Below are positions 1 through 7,498 of a stretch of 64,000 nucleotides of DNA, piece by piece; position 1 is the stretch's first letter; each line of letters starts with the position of its first letter. A model generated the notes under the pieces. That model saw only the letters and a program-made list of their open reading frames with translations. It ran no database searches and had not been told where the DNA came from. Origin of the DNA: CAVWGP01 sp963754645 (GTDB lineage Bacteria; Pseudomonadota; Alphaproteobacteria; Bin65); contig CAVWGP010000012.1 in the NCBI GenBank assembly GCA_963754645.1, forward strand, positions 744,001 through 808,000. Direction: 5' to 3'. Both the position numbers and the translations under genes were made by a program.

Positions 1-1
1 C

Positions 2-764
2 GCGCGCGGCGAAGACGGCGCGCTCAGCTTCTCGGATGCCGACTACGGCAAGTTCCTGGCCGACGCGAAAGCGCATATCGCGGAGAAGCACTTCCCCGCT
101 TTTCGAGCTCACGGCACGCGCCGTGCGCGACGGCCTCATCCCATGGCAGGTCGCCGCTGAACGGCTCACGAAATATTTCGCGCCGCGCGGCGCCGGCGAC
201 GCTGTCACGGACGCGCTGCTCGACCTCGCTCCCATCGTTGGCCAAGTCAAGGCCGCCGGCGCGGTCTATGCGCTCCTCGAATCCGCGCGCGACGCTGCTG
301 CGCTCGGCGACCAAGACACGGCCAAGAACTTCGCTGACCAAGCTGCGCTCGCCGCCGCCGGCCTTATTCCCTTCGCTGGCTTCGGCGCAGTGGCCAAGGC
401 GGGTGCGAGGAACTTCGCACGGGCCATCGAGCAATATCACTTACATCATGTCGCGCCGCGCTACTTGGCCGGCCACGGCGAACTACCCACAGTCCGGATC
501 CTCGCAGAGCATCATCGCGAGCTGCATCGTCTGATGCAGCAATTCATGCGCAACGAAAAGAATGAAAAAGGGCAGCACATGGCATGGTCGGCGTTCAATT
601 GGGGGCCGATTATTCGAGGAAACTTCAAAGCGGAAGAACGAATAGCAGCGCTCAACAGGTTCCACCGATCGATCGAGAGCGACCCGAGATTCAAGAAAAC
701 GGTCGAGGTCTGGCGAAATATCTTCCCTGAACTGCGGGGGGAGAGGAGGCGCATTGTGAGATAA
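2..764 (+). CDS. C-terminal part of a toxin-like protein, frameshifted
   Basis: The start of this gene lies outside the window. Positions 2 to about 100 read in one frame and about 104 to 764 in the next; dropping one t from the run at 100-103 joins them as HFPAFELTARAVRDG, so the frame is either mis-sequenced or broken. The joined fragment is about 254 residues. It has an Ala/Gly-rich hydrophobic helix around GLIPFAGFGAVAKAG, resembling the pre-toxin segments of polymorphic toxins, then a His-rich part (YHLHHVAPRY, HHRELHR) and a polar tail. A small ORF and a double-CXXC gene follow directly, which suits a toxin/immunity locus. I do not recognise the exact toxin family; a nuclease is a guess from the histidines. 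Confidence 0.45.
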   Translation, partial: RAAKTARSASRMPTTASSWPTRKRISRRSTSPLFELTARAVRDGLIPWQVAAERLTKYFAPRGAGDAVTDALLDLAPIVGQVKAAGAVYALLESARDAAALGDQDTAKNFADQAALAAAGLIPFAGFGAVAKAGARNFARAIEQYHLHHVAPRYLAGHGELPTVRILAEHHRELHRLMQQFMRNEKNEKGQHMAWSAFNWGPIIRGNFKAEERIAALNRFHRSIESDPRFKKTVEVWRNIFPELRGERRRIVR

Positions 765-773
765 TTGACAACG

Positions 774-930
774 ATGGTATTCTCGCTCGGCGAAAAGCGC
801 CGAAATCGACTTCGGAGAGATAGAAGATGCATTGGGCGTGTGGTTGTTCCTTGACGATCTGCAAATCACCCGGCCATCCGTTCCGTCGAGCATCGAATTT
901 TCGGCCTTGATCGCGGCAGGAGATCGATAA
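774..930 (+). CDS. Small ORF coupled to the next gene, probably frameshifted
   Basis: Starting from the ATG at 774, the frame reads MVFSLGEK and then stops early. If one a is removed from the run at 793-796 it continues as SAEIDFGEIEDALGVW and on through an acidic, hydrophobic stretch to the TAA at 928-930, giving about 51 residues. That TAA overlaps the ATG of the next gene at 930 by one base, the usual layout of translationally coupled genes, and this is the main reason to treat it as real. It lies between the toxin-like fragment and the double-CXXC gene, so it may be part of an immunity module. No family is recognised, and the start is uncertain. Confidence 0.3.
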
Positions 931-1612
931 TGCCCGCGAAGTCAAAACGGACCTCAATTAAGATACCGACGCCGGTCTTCGCGTACGAACTTGGCGTACA
1001 CGATGGCGGCATCGACTACTATCCGCGCCAGCCGCCGGTTGGGGTCCTTTGCCCGAATTGCAAATCGCCGATCGATCCGAGCTATGCAAATAGCGACATC
1101 AAGGTTCCGGCGCGTTACGAAATGCTGGCGACCTACGATGGGCATTTTCTAGTCCACCGGCGTTTTCGCCAATTCTGCTTCGACCGCGGCTATCGCGACG
1201 TAGAGTTCGTTCCTGCCGACAAGAAAGGGAAATATTTCGACTTTAAGCCGCAGCGAATACTTGAAGTCGATGTCGAAAGATCCATTCCGGAGTTCGTCGA
1301 TTTTTGCCAGACCTGCAACCAATACGCGGGCGTACACACCGGCCGATCCCAAGTATATTACAAAATCTTACAAATCCGCTTGCGGATGGGATTTATCGCT
1401 CGGACATCCTGATCGCCCATGGCCGGGAAAAATCACCGATTATAATTGTCGCCGTCGAAACCGCGAGAGCGATCCGCGACGCAGGGTTCAGGCGCCTCGT
1501 GTATTGCTCGAATTCCCGGCGCGCGCCTAACGCTTCGACCAAAATAGAATGGATTACCCCTCTCCCCCCAGCGCCCCACCCTCGCGCAATATCGCGTCCG
1601 CCGCGCGCGTGA
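930..1612 (+). CDS. Double-CXXC immunity-like protein, frameshifted near its 3' end
   Basis: The protein has two CXXC motifs, CPNC near residue 43 and CQTC near residue 127, the hallmark of the double-CXXCG immunity-type proteins found beside contact-dependent or polymorphic toxins; the cysteines probably bind a metal. In the starting frame it ends at 1412 after a tail that looks unrelated. In another frame, from about 1350, the sequence reads NPLADGIYRSDILIAHG followed by VAVETARAIRDAGFRRL, which matches the expected C-terminal half of the family. A net shift of minus one (or plus two) between about 1340 and 1375 would join them. The true end is uncertain: the second frame runs to 1612, overlapping the convergent methyltransferase gene, while another frame stops near 1530. 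Confidence 0.45.
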
Positions 1613-2531
1613 ACTCGCCACCAGCTTCGTGCAGCACGAGGCCCGGCAGCAATCGCACGCCGGCGCGGATGCCTTTGCGCGCGCGGAGGATGACGCGTTT
1701 CGCGGGCCGGCCGCTTTTTGGCCAGAGCGGAACAATGGCGATTTCGCCCGCTTGGCCGTGGAGAGCCGCGATCGCGTCGTCGAGACGGTCGGCGCGGTGG
1801 ATGAGGACGATCGTGCCCTTGGGCTTGACGAGGCGCAGCGCCGCCGCGATCCAGGCAGCGAGATCGGCCTCGCTCGTTTCTTCATTGGCGCGCTGCCTGG
1901 CGGCATCGGGCGAAGGTGTGCCGGAACCTTCGGCGCGATAGGGCGGATTGACCATGACGCAGTCGAATTGCCGGGACGCGATGGTCGCCGGCGGCGCAAC
2001 TGCATTGCCGGCGACAATCTCGACTCGATTCCCGAAGCCGTTTTCGCCCGCATTGGTGCGCGCGAGGGCGACGAGGGCGGGATCGATCTCGAGCCCCACG
2101 ACGCGGCAGTCCGGCACGCGATGCGCGAGGCACAGCGTCGCGGCCCCGGCGCCACAGCCGAGATCGAGAACTGCATCGCCCGCCTGCGCCGGAACCGCCG
2201 CCGCCAGCAGCACCGGATCGATCGCCGCGCGATAGCCTTCCGCCGGCTGGTAGAACACGATTTTGCCGCCCAAGAGACTATCGGCCGTGGTCGCTTCGGC
2301 GCCGACGACGATGCCTTCGATCACGGCAGGTTGCGGGCCGGCCTCGAGTATGGCCTGCGCTTCCTTCAATTCGTCGTCGGCAATGAGGACGCGGCGCGGC
2401 AAGATGCCGATACTGCCTTCGAGCACGCTCATATGCTGATCGAGCAACACCGGTTTCAGCCCGGCTTGCTCCAAGGCATTCACCAGCCAAGACAGGAAAA
2501 TCGCGTCGTTGCTCCGGGTCAGTTCCTTCAT
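1554..2531 (-). CDS. DUF2007 / tRNA1(Val) adenine-N6 methyltransferase-type fusion
   Basis: A 325-residue protein in two parts. Residues 1 to about 70 form a DUF2007-type putative signal-transducing domain (LDQHMSVLEGSIGILPRR). From about residue 85 it is a Rossmann-fold methyltransferase of the TrmN6/COG4123 type, with the SAM-binding loop VLDLGCGAGAATL and the catalytic NPPY motif (MVNPPYRAEG) of N6-adenine methyltransferases. The likely target is A37 of tRNA1(Val), by family. In relatives the two parts are usually separate neighbouring genes; here they share one uninterrupted frame. The gene is divergent from the polyprenyl synthase gene. The methyltransferase assignment is firm; the exact substrate is inferred. 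Confidence 0.8.
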   Translation of the reverse strand: MKELTRSNDAIFLSWLVNALEQAGLKPVLLDQHMSVLEGSIGILPRRVLIADDELKEAQAILEAGPQPAVIEGIVVGAEATTADSLLGGKIVFYQPAEGYRAAIDPVLLAAAVPAQAGDAVLDLGCGAGAATLCLAHRVPDCRVVGLEIDPALVALARTNAGENGFGNRVEIVAGNAVAPPATIASRQFDCVMVNPPYRAEGSGTPSPDAARQRANEETSEADLAAWIAAALRLVKPKGTIVLIHRADRLDDAIAALHGQAGEIAIVPLWPKSGRPAKRVILRARKGIRAGVRLLPGLVLHEAGGEFTRAADAILREGGALGGEG

Positions 2532-2678
2532 GTCTTGGAAATCGCTCGCAAAATTGGTTTTCGGCAGGCGAAGATGCCGCCTTGACCGGCGCGGTTTGGG
2601 GAGTATGTGTTAGCCGAGCGGAGATGCACAAGCCGGCGCGGCGGTGCCGCCCCGCCGCAAAAGATTGGAGATCGCATT

Positions 2679-3720
2679 GTGGCCGTAGTGGTGCCGCTCG
2701 ACGGCGAACGCAAGAGCGCGCCGATCTCCGATCGGATGCCGAAACCGAGCCTCGACGCGATCACGAACCTAGTCGCCGACGACCTCAAGGAGGTCAACGC
2801 GCTGATCCTGCGGCGCATGGACAGCAGCGTGCCGCTCATCCCGCAGCTTGCCGGCCACATCATCGCCGCCGGCGGCAAGCGCCTGCGCCCCATTCTCACC
2901 CTCGCCGCCGCCAAGCTGTGCGGCTATCGCGGCACGCGCCAGATCGGCCTCGCCGCCTGCATCGAATTCATCCACACCGCCACGCTCCTGCACGACGACG
3001 TGGTCGATGACAGCAAGCTGCGGCGCGGCCGCGATACGGCGAATTCGCTGTGGGGCAATCAGGCTTCGGTGCTGGTCGGCGATTTCCTGTTTTCGCGCTC
3101 GTTCCAGATGATGGTCGAGGATGGCGCGCTGCCGATCCTCGCGCGTGCTGTCGCGCGCTTCGGCCAAGATCGCCGAGGGCGAAGTCGCGCAATTGCTCAC
3201 CGCGAACGATCTTTCGACCAGCGAAATGGCCTATCTCGAAGTGGTCAAGGGCAAGACGGCGGTGCTGTTCGCGGCGGCGAGCCAGGTCGGCGCGCAAGTG
3301 GCCGGCGCCCCGCCGACCGAAGAAGAAGCACTCGATAGTTACGGCCTCAATCTCGGCATCGCCTTTCAGCTCGTCGACGACGCGATCGACTATGCCTCGC
3401 AGAGCCAAACCATGGGCAAGGCGGTGGGCGACGATTTTCGCGACGGCAAGATCACGCTGCCGGTCATTCTCGCCTTTCGCCGCGGCACCGAGTTCGAGCG
3501 CGAGTTCTGGCGCCGCACGGTCGAGGAACTCGATCAGAAGGACGGCGACCTCGATCACGCCATCGCCTTGCTGCAACGCCATCGCGCGATCGAGGACACG
3601 ATCGAGCGGGCGCGGCACTACGGCGCGATCGCGCGCGACGCGCTCGGCATTTTCCCCGATAGCGCGGCCAAGAAGGCGCTGCTCGAAGCGATCGATTTCG
3701 CCATCGAGCGGGCCTTTTGA
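2679..3720 (+). pseudogene. ispB: Polyprenyl diphosphate synthase, frameshifted as given
   Basis: A trans-type prenyl chain elongating enzyme that makes the long isoprenoid tail of ubiquinone. The first aspartate-rich motif is LLHDDVVDD and the second is FQLVDDAIDY; GGKRLRP near residue 65 is the usual diphosphate-binding segment. The frame changes between DGALPIL and VLSRASAKIAEGEV, at about 3138-3146 within a GCGCG stretch; removing one base restores one protein of about 346 residues, the normal length. As this enzyme is normally essential, a sequencing error is more likely than a dead gene. I chose the GTG at 2679 because TTGGAG stands eight bases upstream; an in-frame upstream start at 2607 is possible. 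tRNA-Pro follows. Confidence 0.85.
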
Positions 3721-3726
3721 GCGCGC

Positions 3727-3755
3727 TTGCGAGTCGCGGGCGGCTTGTCTATACA
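3727..3755 (+). promoter_or_regulatory. Promoter of tRNA-Pro
   Basis: A -35 box TTGCGA (3727-3732) and a -10 box TATACA (3750-3755) are separated by exactly 17 bases, and the -10 box lies 13 bases before the mature tRNA 5' end. The promoter begins just after the polyprenyl synthase stop codon, so the tRNA can be transcribed independently. Confidence 0.6.
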
Positions 3756-3768
3756 CGCCGCTTCCCGC

Positions 3769-3845
3769 CGGAGTGTAGCTCAGCCTGGTAGAGCACTAGC
3801 TTCGGGAGCTAGGGGCCGGTGGTTCGAATCCACTCACTCCGACCA
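3769..3845 (+). tRNA. tRNA-Pro (anticodon CGG)
   Basis: Seventy-seven bases fold as a cloverleaf. The acceptor stem CGGAGTG pairs with CACTCCG, the anticodon stem CTAGC/GCTAG holds the loop TTCGGGA with anticodon CGG, and the T loop is GGTTCGAATCC. The discriminator base is A and the 3' CCA is encoded (3843-3845). It reads CCG codons, which should be frequent in this GC-rich genome. A promoter lies directly upstream and a terminator hairpin downstream. Confidence 0.95.
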
Positions 3846-3868
3846 ATTGAAAGACGACGCCCAAACGT

Positions 3869-3898
3869 AAAGCGGCCCGCCATGAGGCGGGCCGCTTT
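3869..3898. terminator. Intrinsic terminator after tRNA-Pro, probably bidirectional
   Basis: A perfect ten-base stem GCGGCCCGCC/GGCGGGCCGC with an ATGA loop, extended by A-T pairs, is followed on the plus strand by TTTCGTTT. It can end the tRNA transcript; read from the minus strand it also lies just after the small secreted protein gene ending at 3924, although the T tract on that side is poorer. Confidence 0.75.
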
Positions 3899-3923
3899 CG
3901 TTTAAGCGTGGCTGCTTCAGGCG

Positions 3924-4130
3924 TTAGCGGCAGACGTAGTGGCCGTGCCGGGTGTAGAAGCAATACGGCCCGTAGTGGTACGGCCCGTAATAGGGCGCGA
4001 AGAACGGGATGCTGAAGTTGAACGAAATGCCGGCCTGGGCCAGGTTTTCGTTCGTGCCCTGCGCTTGGGCGGAGGCGGTGCCGAGCGAGAGGACGGCAAG
4101 AGCGGCGGCGGCAAGGAGCTTGATTTTCAT
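3924..4130 (-). CDS. Small secreted Tyr/His-rich protein
   Basis: A 68-residue protein. It starts with a textbook Sec signal peptide (MKIKLLAAAALAVLSLG, cleavage probably after ASAQA), leaving a mature peptide of about 45 residues. The mature C-terminus is rich in Tyr, His, Pro and Gly and carries two cysteines (FAPYYGPYHYGPYC and HGHYVC) that could form a disulphide. No family is recognised. It resembles in build the other small secreted protein at 6436-6678, and both genes are followed by a terminator hairpin. The export prediction is solid; any function would be a guess. Confidence 0.65.
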   Translation of the reverse strand: MKIKLLAAAALAVLSLGTASAQAQGTNENLAQAGISFNFSIPFFAPYYGPYHYGPYCFYTRHGHYVCR

Positions 4131-4259
4131 GGCGTTTTCCTCGTGTTGGGGTTGTCTGGGCGAATTCCTGAACGGGAATTCATCTGGCCCGACTATCTCA
4201 CACCCGCATTCTTCCGTCTGTGACGGCCGTCACACGCGGTCGAACACGTGCCGATGGGT

Positions 4260-4910
4260 TCACGATGCCCCGATGTGGCTGTTGAGACGCAACGCCATGC
4301 GTTCCTCGTTTTCGACCAGCCGGCGGGTGATGAGCTGGATCAGGTAGAAGCCGAACTCCGGATTCTGATAGTAGAGCTGCTTGAGATCGGTTTCCGAAAT
4401 CGACAGCAGTTCGACCGGTTCGAGCGCCGTCGCCGTCGCGGTTCGTTTGTGCGACGGAGAGAACATGGCGACCTCGCCGATCACCTCGTTCGCTCCCAAG
4501 ACGATGCCGAACTCGTCGAGCCGCAGCCGGCCGGCGACGATCAAATGCATGCGATCCGCTTCTTCGCCCTTGCGAAACAGGACCTCGCCGGTCGCGATGC
4601 GGCCGCCGCTCATGAAAGGCTTGAGCCACGCGATCGTCATCTCGCCGCTCCCGGCCGCCACCTTCACCCGGCGCACGAGCCGCATCATTTCCACCAGGCG
4701 CCAGACATGGATCGGCAACGCCACGAAATTGTTGATCGCGTTCGGCCAGGAGTGATTCATGACGCCGTAAGCGCCGAGCAGCGCCGTGGCGACAATGGCG
4801 AATATGCGCAGCGGGATCATGGTGCGCATGAAAAAAGCGCTGATCCCGAATGCCATTCCGGCGTAACCCACCCAATCGAACCAACGCAGGGCGGCGAACA
4901 ATTCAGTCAT
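4260..4910 (-). CDS. Popeye-like membrane protein with cyclic nucleotide-binding domain
   Basis: A 216-residue protein. Residues 8-70 contain two or three hydrophobic helices (WVGYAGMAFGISAFFM, IFAIVATALLGAYGV). From about residue 95 a cyclic nucleotide-binding fold follows, with GEVLFRKGEEADRMHLIVAG and then NEVIGEVAMFS, the usual phosphate-binding cassette region. The arrangement of short N-terminal membrane helices followed by one such domain matches bacterial Popeye-like proteins. It probably senses a cyclic nucleotide at the inner membrane. The cassette lacks an obvious canonical GE...RxA arginine at its end (EVAMFSPSHKRTATA), so ligand binding cannot be assumed. It lies between small exported-protein genes and forms no clear operon. 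Confidence 0.65.
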   Translation of the reverse strand: MTELFAALRWFDWVGYAGMAFGISAFFMRTMIPLRIFAIVATALLGAYGVMNHSWPNAINNFVALPIHVWRLVEMMRLVRRVKVAAGSGEMTIAWLKPFMSGGRIATGEVLFRKGEEADRMHLIVAGRLRLDEFGIVLGANEVIGEVAMFSPSHKRTATATALEPVELLSISETDLKQLYYQNPEFGFYLIQLITRRLVENEERMALRLNSHIGAS

Positions 4911-4985
4911 GGCTCATGGTTCCCAAGGCGCGCGCCTTGCGGCAGCAACAGGGATCGGACGATGCCGGCAGCGATCGAGAGGGCG

Positions 4986-5435
4986 CTAACGCTGCAGTTC
5001 GATCGCGACACCCGAGGCCGCGATCTTGGCCGCGATGCCCTGCGCGGTTTCGTTGATGACGATGACGACGCCTTTTTCGTTGCGCATTTGCTGGCCGCCG
5101 ACGCCGCCGCCGATGGTGATACCGGCGCCGACCGCCGTGTAAGTTCCGGCGATGTCTTGCGGGCGGCGCGGATCGAGGTGATAGACGTTGCCGAAGGCGC
5201 TGACCGCTTCGAGCCCGGCCATGCCGGCCTTGACCGTCCGAATGCGCAAGGGATAGCGACGGCCGTTGTTGGCCACAAACTCGCCGCCGCCCCACTCGAC
5301 GCCGACGATAAAGCCGATCGATTTTGTGCTGAGCGTGATCGTGCCGGAGCGCGGCGGCGGCGGTTGCTGCGCGGCGGCGGCTCCAATCCCGAATGAGAAA
5401 AACAACGCGGCTATCACAGTGGCGAGACGTTTCAT
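4986..5435 (-). CDS. EipA/DUF1134-like periplasmic protein
   Basis: A 149-residue protein with a signal peptide (MKRLATVIAALFFSFG, cleavage near AAAAQ). The mature part has short beta-like segments and glycine-rich turns (SIGFIVGVEWGGG, AVGAGITIGGGVGG) and ends with GVVIVINETAQG, a pattern resembling the DUF1134/EipA envelope proteins of alphaproteobacteria, although it is shorter than typical members. I chose the ATG at 5435 because GGAGG lies eight bases upstream and the signal peptide starts there; a TTG fifteen bases further up is less likely. Role in envelope integrity is inferred from the family only. Confidence 0.5.
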   Translation of the reverse strand: MKRLATVIAALFFSFGIGAAAAQQPPPPRSGTITLSTKSIGFIVGVEWGGGEFVANNGRRYPLRIRTVKAGMAGLEAVSAFGNVYHLDPRRPQDIAGTYTAVGAGITIGGGVGGQQMRNEKGVVIVINETAQGIAAKIAASGVAIELQR

Positions 5436-5515
5436 GGCTTTGGCCTCCAAGCCTTCGTTGGACGATAAGGCGGCAATTTATCAGATTGCGGGTGCTGTGG
5501 AAGCGGCGTGGCGCC

Positions 5516-6292
5516 TCAATCGTCGAAGATCGCCACGGCGCGCGTCCAACCCGCCGAGGCGCCGCGAATTTTCACCGGAAAGCATGAAATGGTAAAGCCG
5601 AACGGCGGCAGGGCCTCGAGATTGTGCAGTTTCTCGAGATGGCAATAGCCGATCTCGCGCCCGGCCTTGTGGCCCTCCCAGATGATCGATGCGTCCTTGC
5701 CGTCCTTGTAGCGCTCGGCGGTGTAGACGAAAGGCGCGTCCCAGCTCCAGGAATCGATGCCGGTGAGCCGCACGCCGCGTTCCAGCAGATACATCGTCGC
5801 CGCGCGACCCATGCCGGCGCCGGTGGTGACATAATCGTTGTGGCCATAACGCTTGCCGGCGGCCGTATTGATGACGACGATATCGAGCGGCTGCAATTCA
5901 TATTCGATCCGCGCCAATTCTTTCGCGACATCGTCGGCGCTGATGACGTAGCCGTTCGGGCGGTCGCGGAAATCGAGCTTCACGCCGGGACGAAAACACC
6001 AATCGAGCGGCACTTCGTCGATTGTGATGGCGCGCTCGCCCTTGTTCATGGTGGCGGCGAAATGATAGGGCGCGTCGAGATGCGTGCCGTTATGGGTGAT
6101 CAGCTGAATCACCTCGATGGCCCAGGCTTCGCCGTCCGGCAGATCCTCCTTCTTCAGACCCGGAAAAAACGACATCATCTGCCCGACCGACATTTGGTGG
6201 TCGACATAGGTGATCTTCGGCGCGAAGGGCTTGGGGTCCGAGATCACATCGTTTTCGAGCGGCATCGATATATCGACGAAACGGCGGGCCAT
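5516..6292 (-). CDS. Cyclase family (kynurenine formamidase-like) metal hydrolase
   Basis: A 258-residue protein of the cyclase/kynurenine formamidase superfamily. The signature metal-binding motif HNGTHLDAPYH (about residues 68-78) is complete, and later conserved residues occur in LDIVVINTAAGKRYGHNDY and GIDSWSWDAPF. These enzymes hydrolyse amide bonds or lactones using divalent metal. The length is normal. It stands alone between exported small proteins on the same strand, so context does not reveal the substrate; it could be a formamidase, an isatin-type hydrolase or another amidase. Confidence 0.8.
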   Translation of the reverse strand: MARRFVDISMPLENDVISDPKPFAPKITYVDHQMSVGQMMSFFPGLKKEDLPDGEAWAIEVIQLITHNGTHLDAPYHFAATMNKGERAITIDEVPLDWCFRPGVKLDFRDRPNGYVISADDVAKELARIEYELQPLDIVVINTAAGKRYGHNDYVTTGAGMGRAATMYLLERGVRLTGIDSWSWDAPFVYTAERYKDGKDASIIWEGHKAGREIGYCHLEKLHNLEALPPFGFTISCFPVKIRGASAGWTRAVAIFDD

Positions 6293-6378
6293 GCGTCATC
6301 ATCCTTTCATCGTGCGGACCATCCGTCGAATTGATGGCACAACGAATTCCGTCGATCAAACCGCCGCGAAAAACGAAA

Positions 6379-6404
6379 CGGCCGGTCCCCACCCGGACCG
6401 GCCG
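6379..6404 (-). terminator. Intrinsic terminator after the secreted protein gene
   Basis: A perfect ten-base stem CGGCCGGTCC/GGACCGGCCG with a six-base loop lies 30 bases past the stop codon at 6436. On the minus strand it is followed by TTTCGTTTTT, a good T tract. The same interrupted T tract occurs after three other hairpins in this window. Confidence 0.75.
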
Positions 6405-6435
6405 CTTCAACCCAACCCAACTTGAATTCAGAGAT

Positions 6436-6678
6436 TTAGTAGCACACCCGGCGCCAAGCGTAGGCATAGCGGTAGCCGTTTGAGACATAGGCGTATTTGA
6501 ACACGCAGTTTCCGTAACGCCGCGTCAAGGTGTACCAGTAATAGCCGACCGGCTGCACCGCTTCGTTCGCGGACGATTCGGTGTTGAGCTCGAGGCCGGT
6601 GATTGGCGCGGCCTGCGCCGCGGCGGCGGTGAGCGAGAGCGCCGCGACGGCGGCGAGAGCGAGCGACTTGATCGACAT
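6436..6678 (-). CDS. Small secreted Tyr-rich protein with two cysteines
   Basis: An 80-residue protein with a clear Sec signal peptide (MSIKSLALAAVAALSL, cleavage near AAAQA). The mature part of about 57 residues is very rich in Tyr and Arg, with a cysteine in YGNCVFKYAY and another in AWRRVCY near the C-terminus, probably disulphide-linked. No family is recognised. In size, export signal, aromatic C-terminus and cysteine pair it resembles the protein at 3924-4130. A terminator follows, so it is transcribed as a single gene. Confidence 0.65.
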   Translation of the reverse strand: MSIKSLALAAVAALSLTAAAAQAAPITGLELNTESSANEAVQPVGYYWYTLTRRYGNCVFKYAYVSNGYRYAYAWRRVCY

Positions 6679-6805
6679 GGTCGTGTTCCTTTCGGTTTCC
6701 GGTTGATCCTAAGAGGCGACTTCGCCGCCCCTTCTAACGATCTCTTTTTGCCAGAAATCGAGAATTGCCGCAGTGAATCGCATCACCGCAAGAATGTGAA
6801 CGCGC

Positions 6806-7498
6806 TCACACGCCAATGCGCAGCGCGGATCCACGCGATGGCAGGCTTACGACGCGCGTTTGCCCGAGCAAGTGCGCGTTGAAGCCGCGCGGAAACAGCG
6901 CGGCAAAGACGTTGTCGGCGATGTCGAGCCCGCCGGTGTAGGCGCCGAACGCCGGCAGGACGAGACGCTTGCCGTCCTCGACGAAGCAGCGCCGCCCCTG
7001 CCCGCCGCCGCGCCCGCGCAGAAAGGCCTTGGGGTGAAAATGTCCCGATACATCGCGCTCATCCGCGACATCGGCCTGATGGCGGAACACGAGATCGTCG
7101 AGCGCCAGGCTCGCCACGATCTCCGTGCCGATGCCGCGCGGCGGCGCCGGATCGTGATTGCCGGCGACCCAAGTCCAGCGCCGGCGATGCGCCAAGGCGG
7201 CGAGCAGGCCGATATCGTCGGCATGCATGCGCGACCAGGCTTCGCCGTCGTGAAAACTGTCGCCGAGGCAAACGACATGCGCCGGATCGAGCCGGTCGAT
7301 TTCGACATTCATGCGCAGCAAGGTTTCGCGCGTGTCGTAGGGCGGCAGCATCGAGCCCTTGGCCGCGTAGCTCGATCCTTTCTCGAAATGCAGATCGGCG
7401 AAAATCAGCGTGCGGCGCGCCCGCCACCACAAGGCACCGCCGAGCAGCGCGGTGAAGCGCCGGCGACCCAAGCTGATTTCGCGCGCCGGTTCAGTCAT
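6806..7498 (-). CDS. pdeM: Ligase-associated endonuclease PdeM (metallophosphoesterase)
   Basis: A 230-residue calcineurin-type metallophosphoesterase. The metal-binding motifs are visible in order: FADLHFEKG (D-x-H, about residue 34), CLGDSFHDG (GD), AGNHD (GNHD, about residue 116) and SGHFHPKAF (GHxH). It belongs to the PdeM family that accompanies the ligase-associated DNA repair set. Its start overlaps the end of the Lhr helicase gene by eight bases, so the two form an operon. The MBL exonuclease and ligase are divergently transcribed beyond the helicase, completing the four-gene module. Confidence 0.88.
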   Translation of the reverse strand: MTEPAREISLGRRRFTALLGGALWWRARRTLIFADLHFEKGSSYAAKGSMLPPYDTRETLLRMNVEIDRLDPAHVVCLGDSFHDGEAWSRMHADDIGLLAALAHRRRWTWVAGNHDPAPPRGIGTEIVASLALDDLVFRHQADVADERDVSGHFHPKAFLRGRGGGQGRRCFVEDGKRLVLPAFGAYTGGLDIADNVFAALFPRGFNAHLLGQTRVVSLPSRGSALRIGV

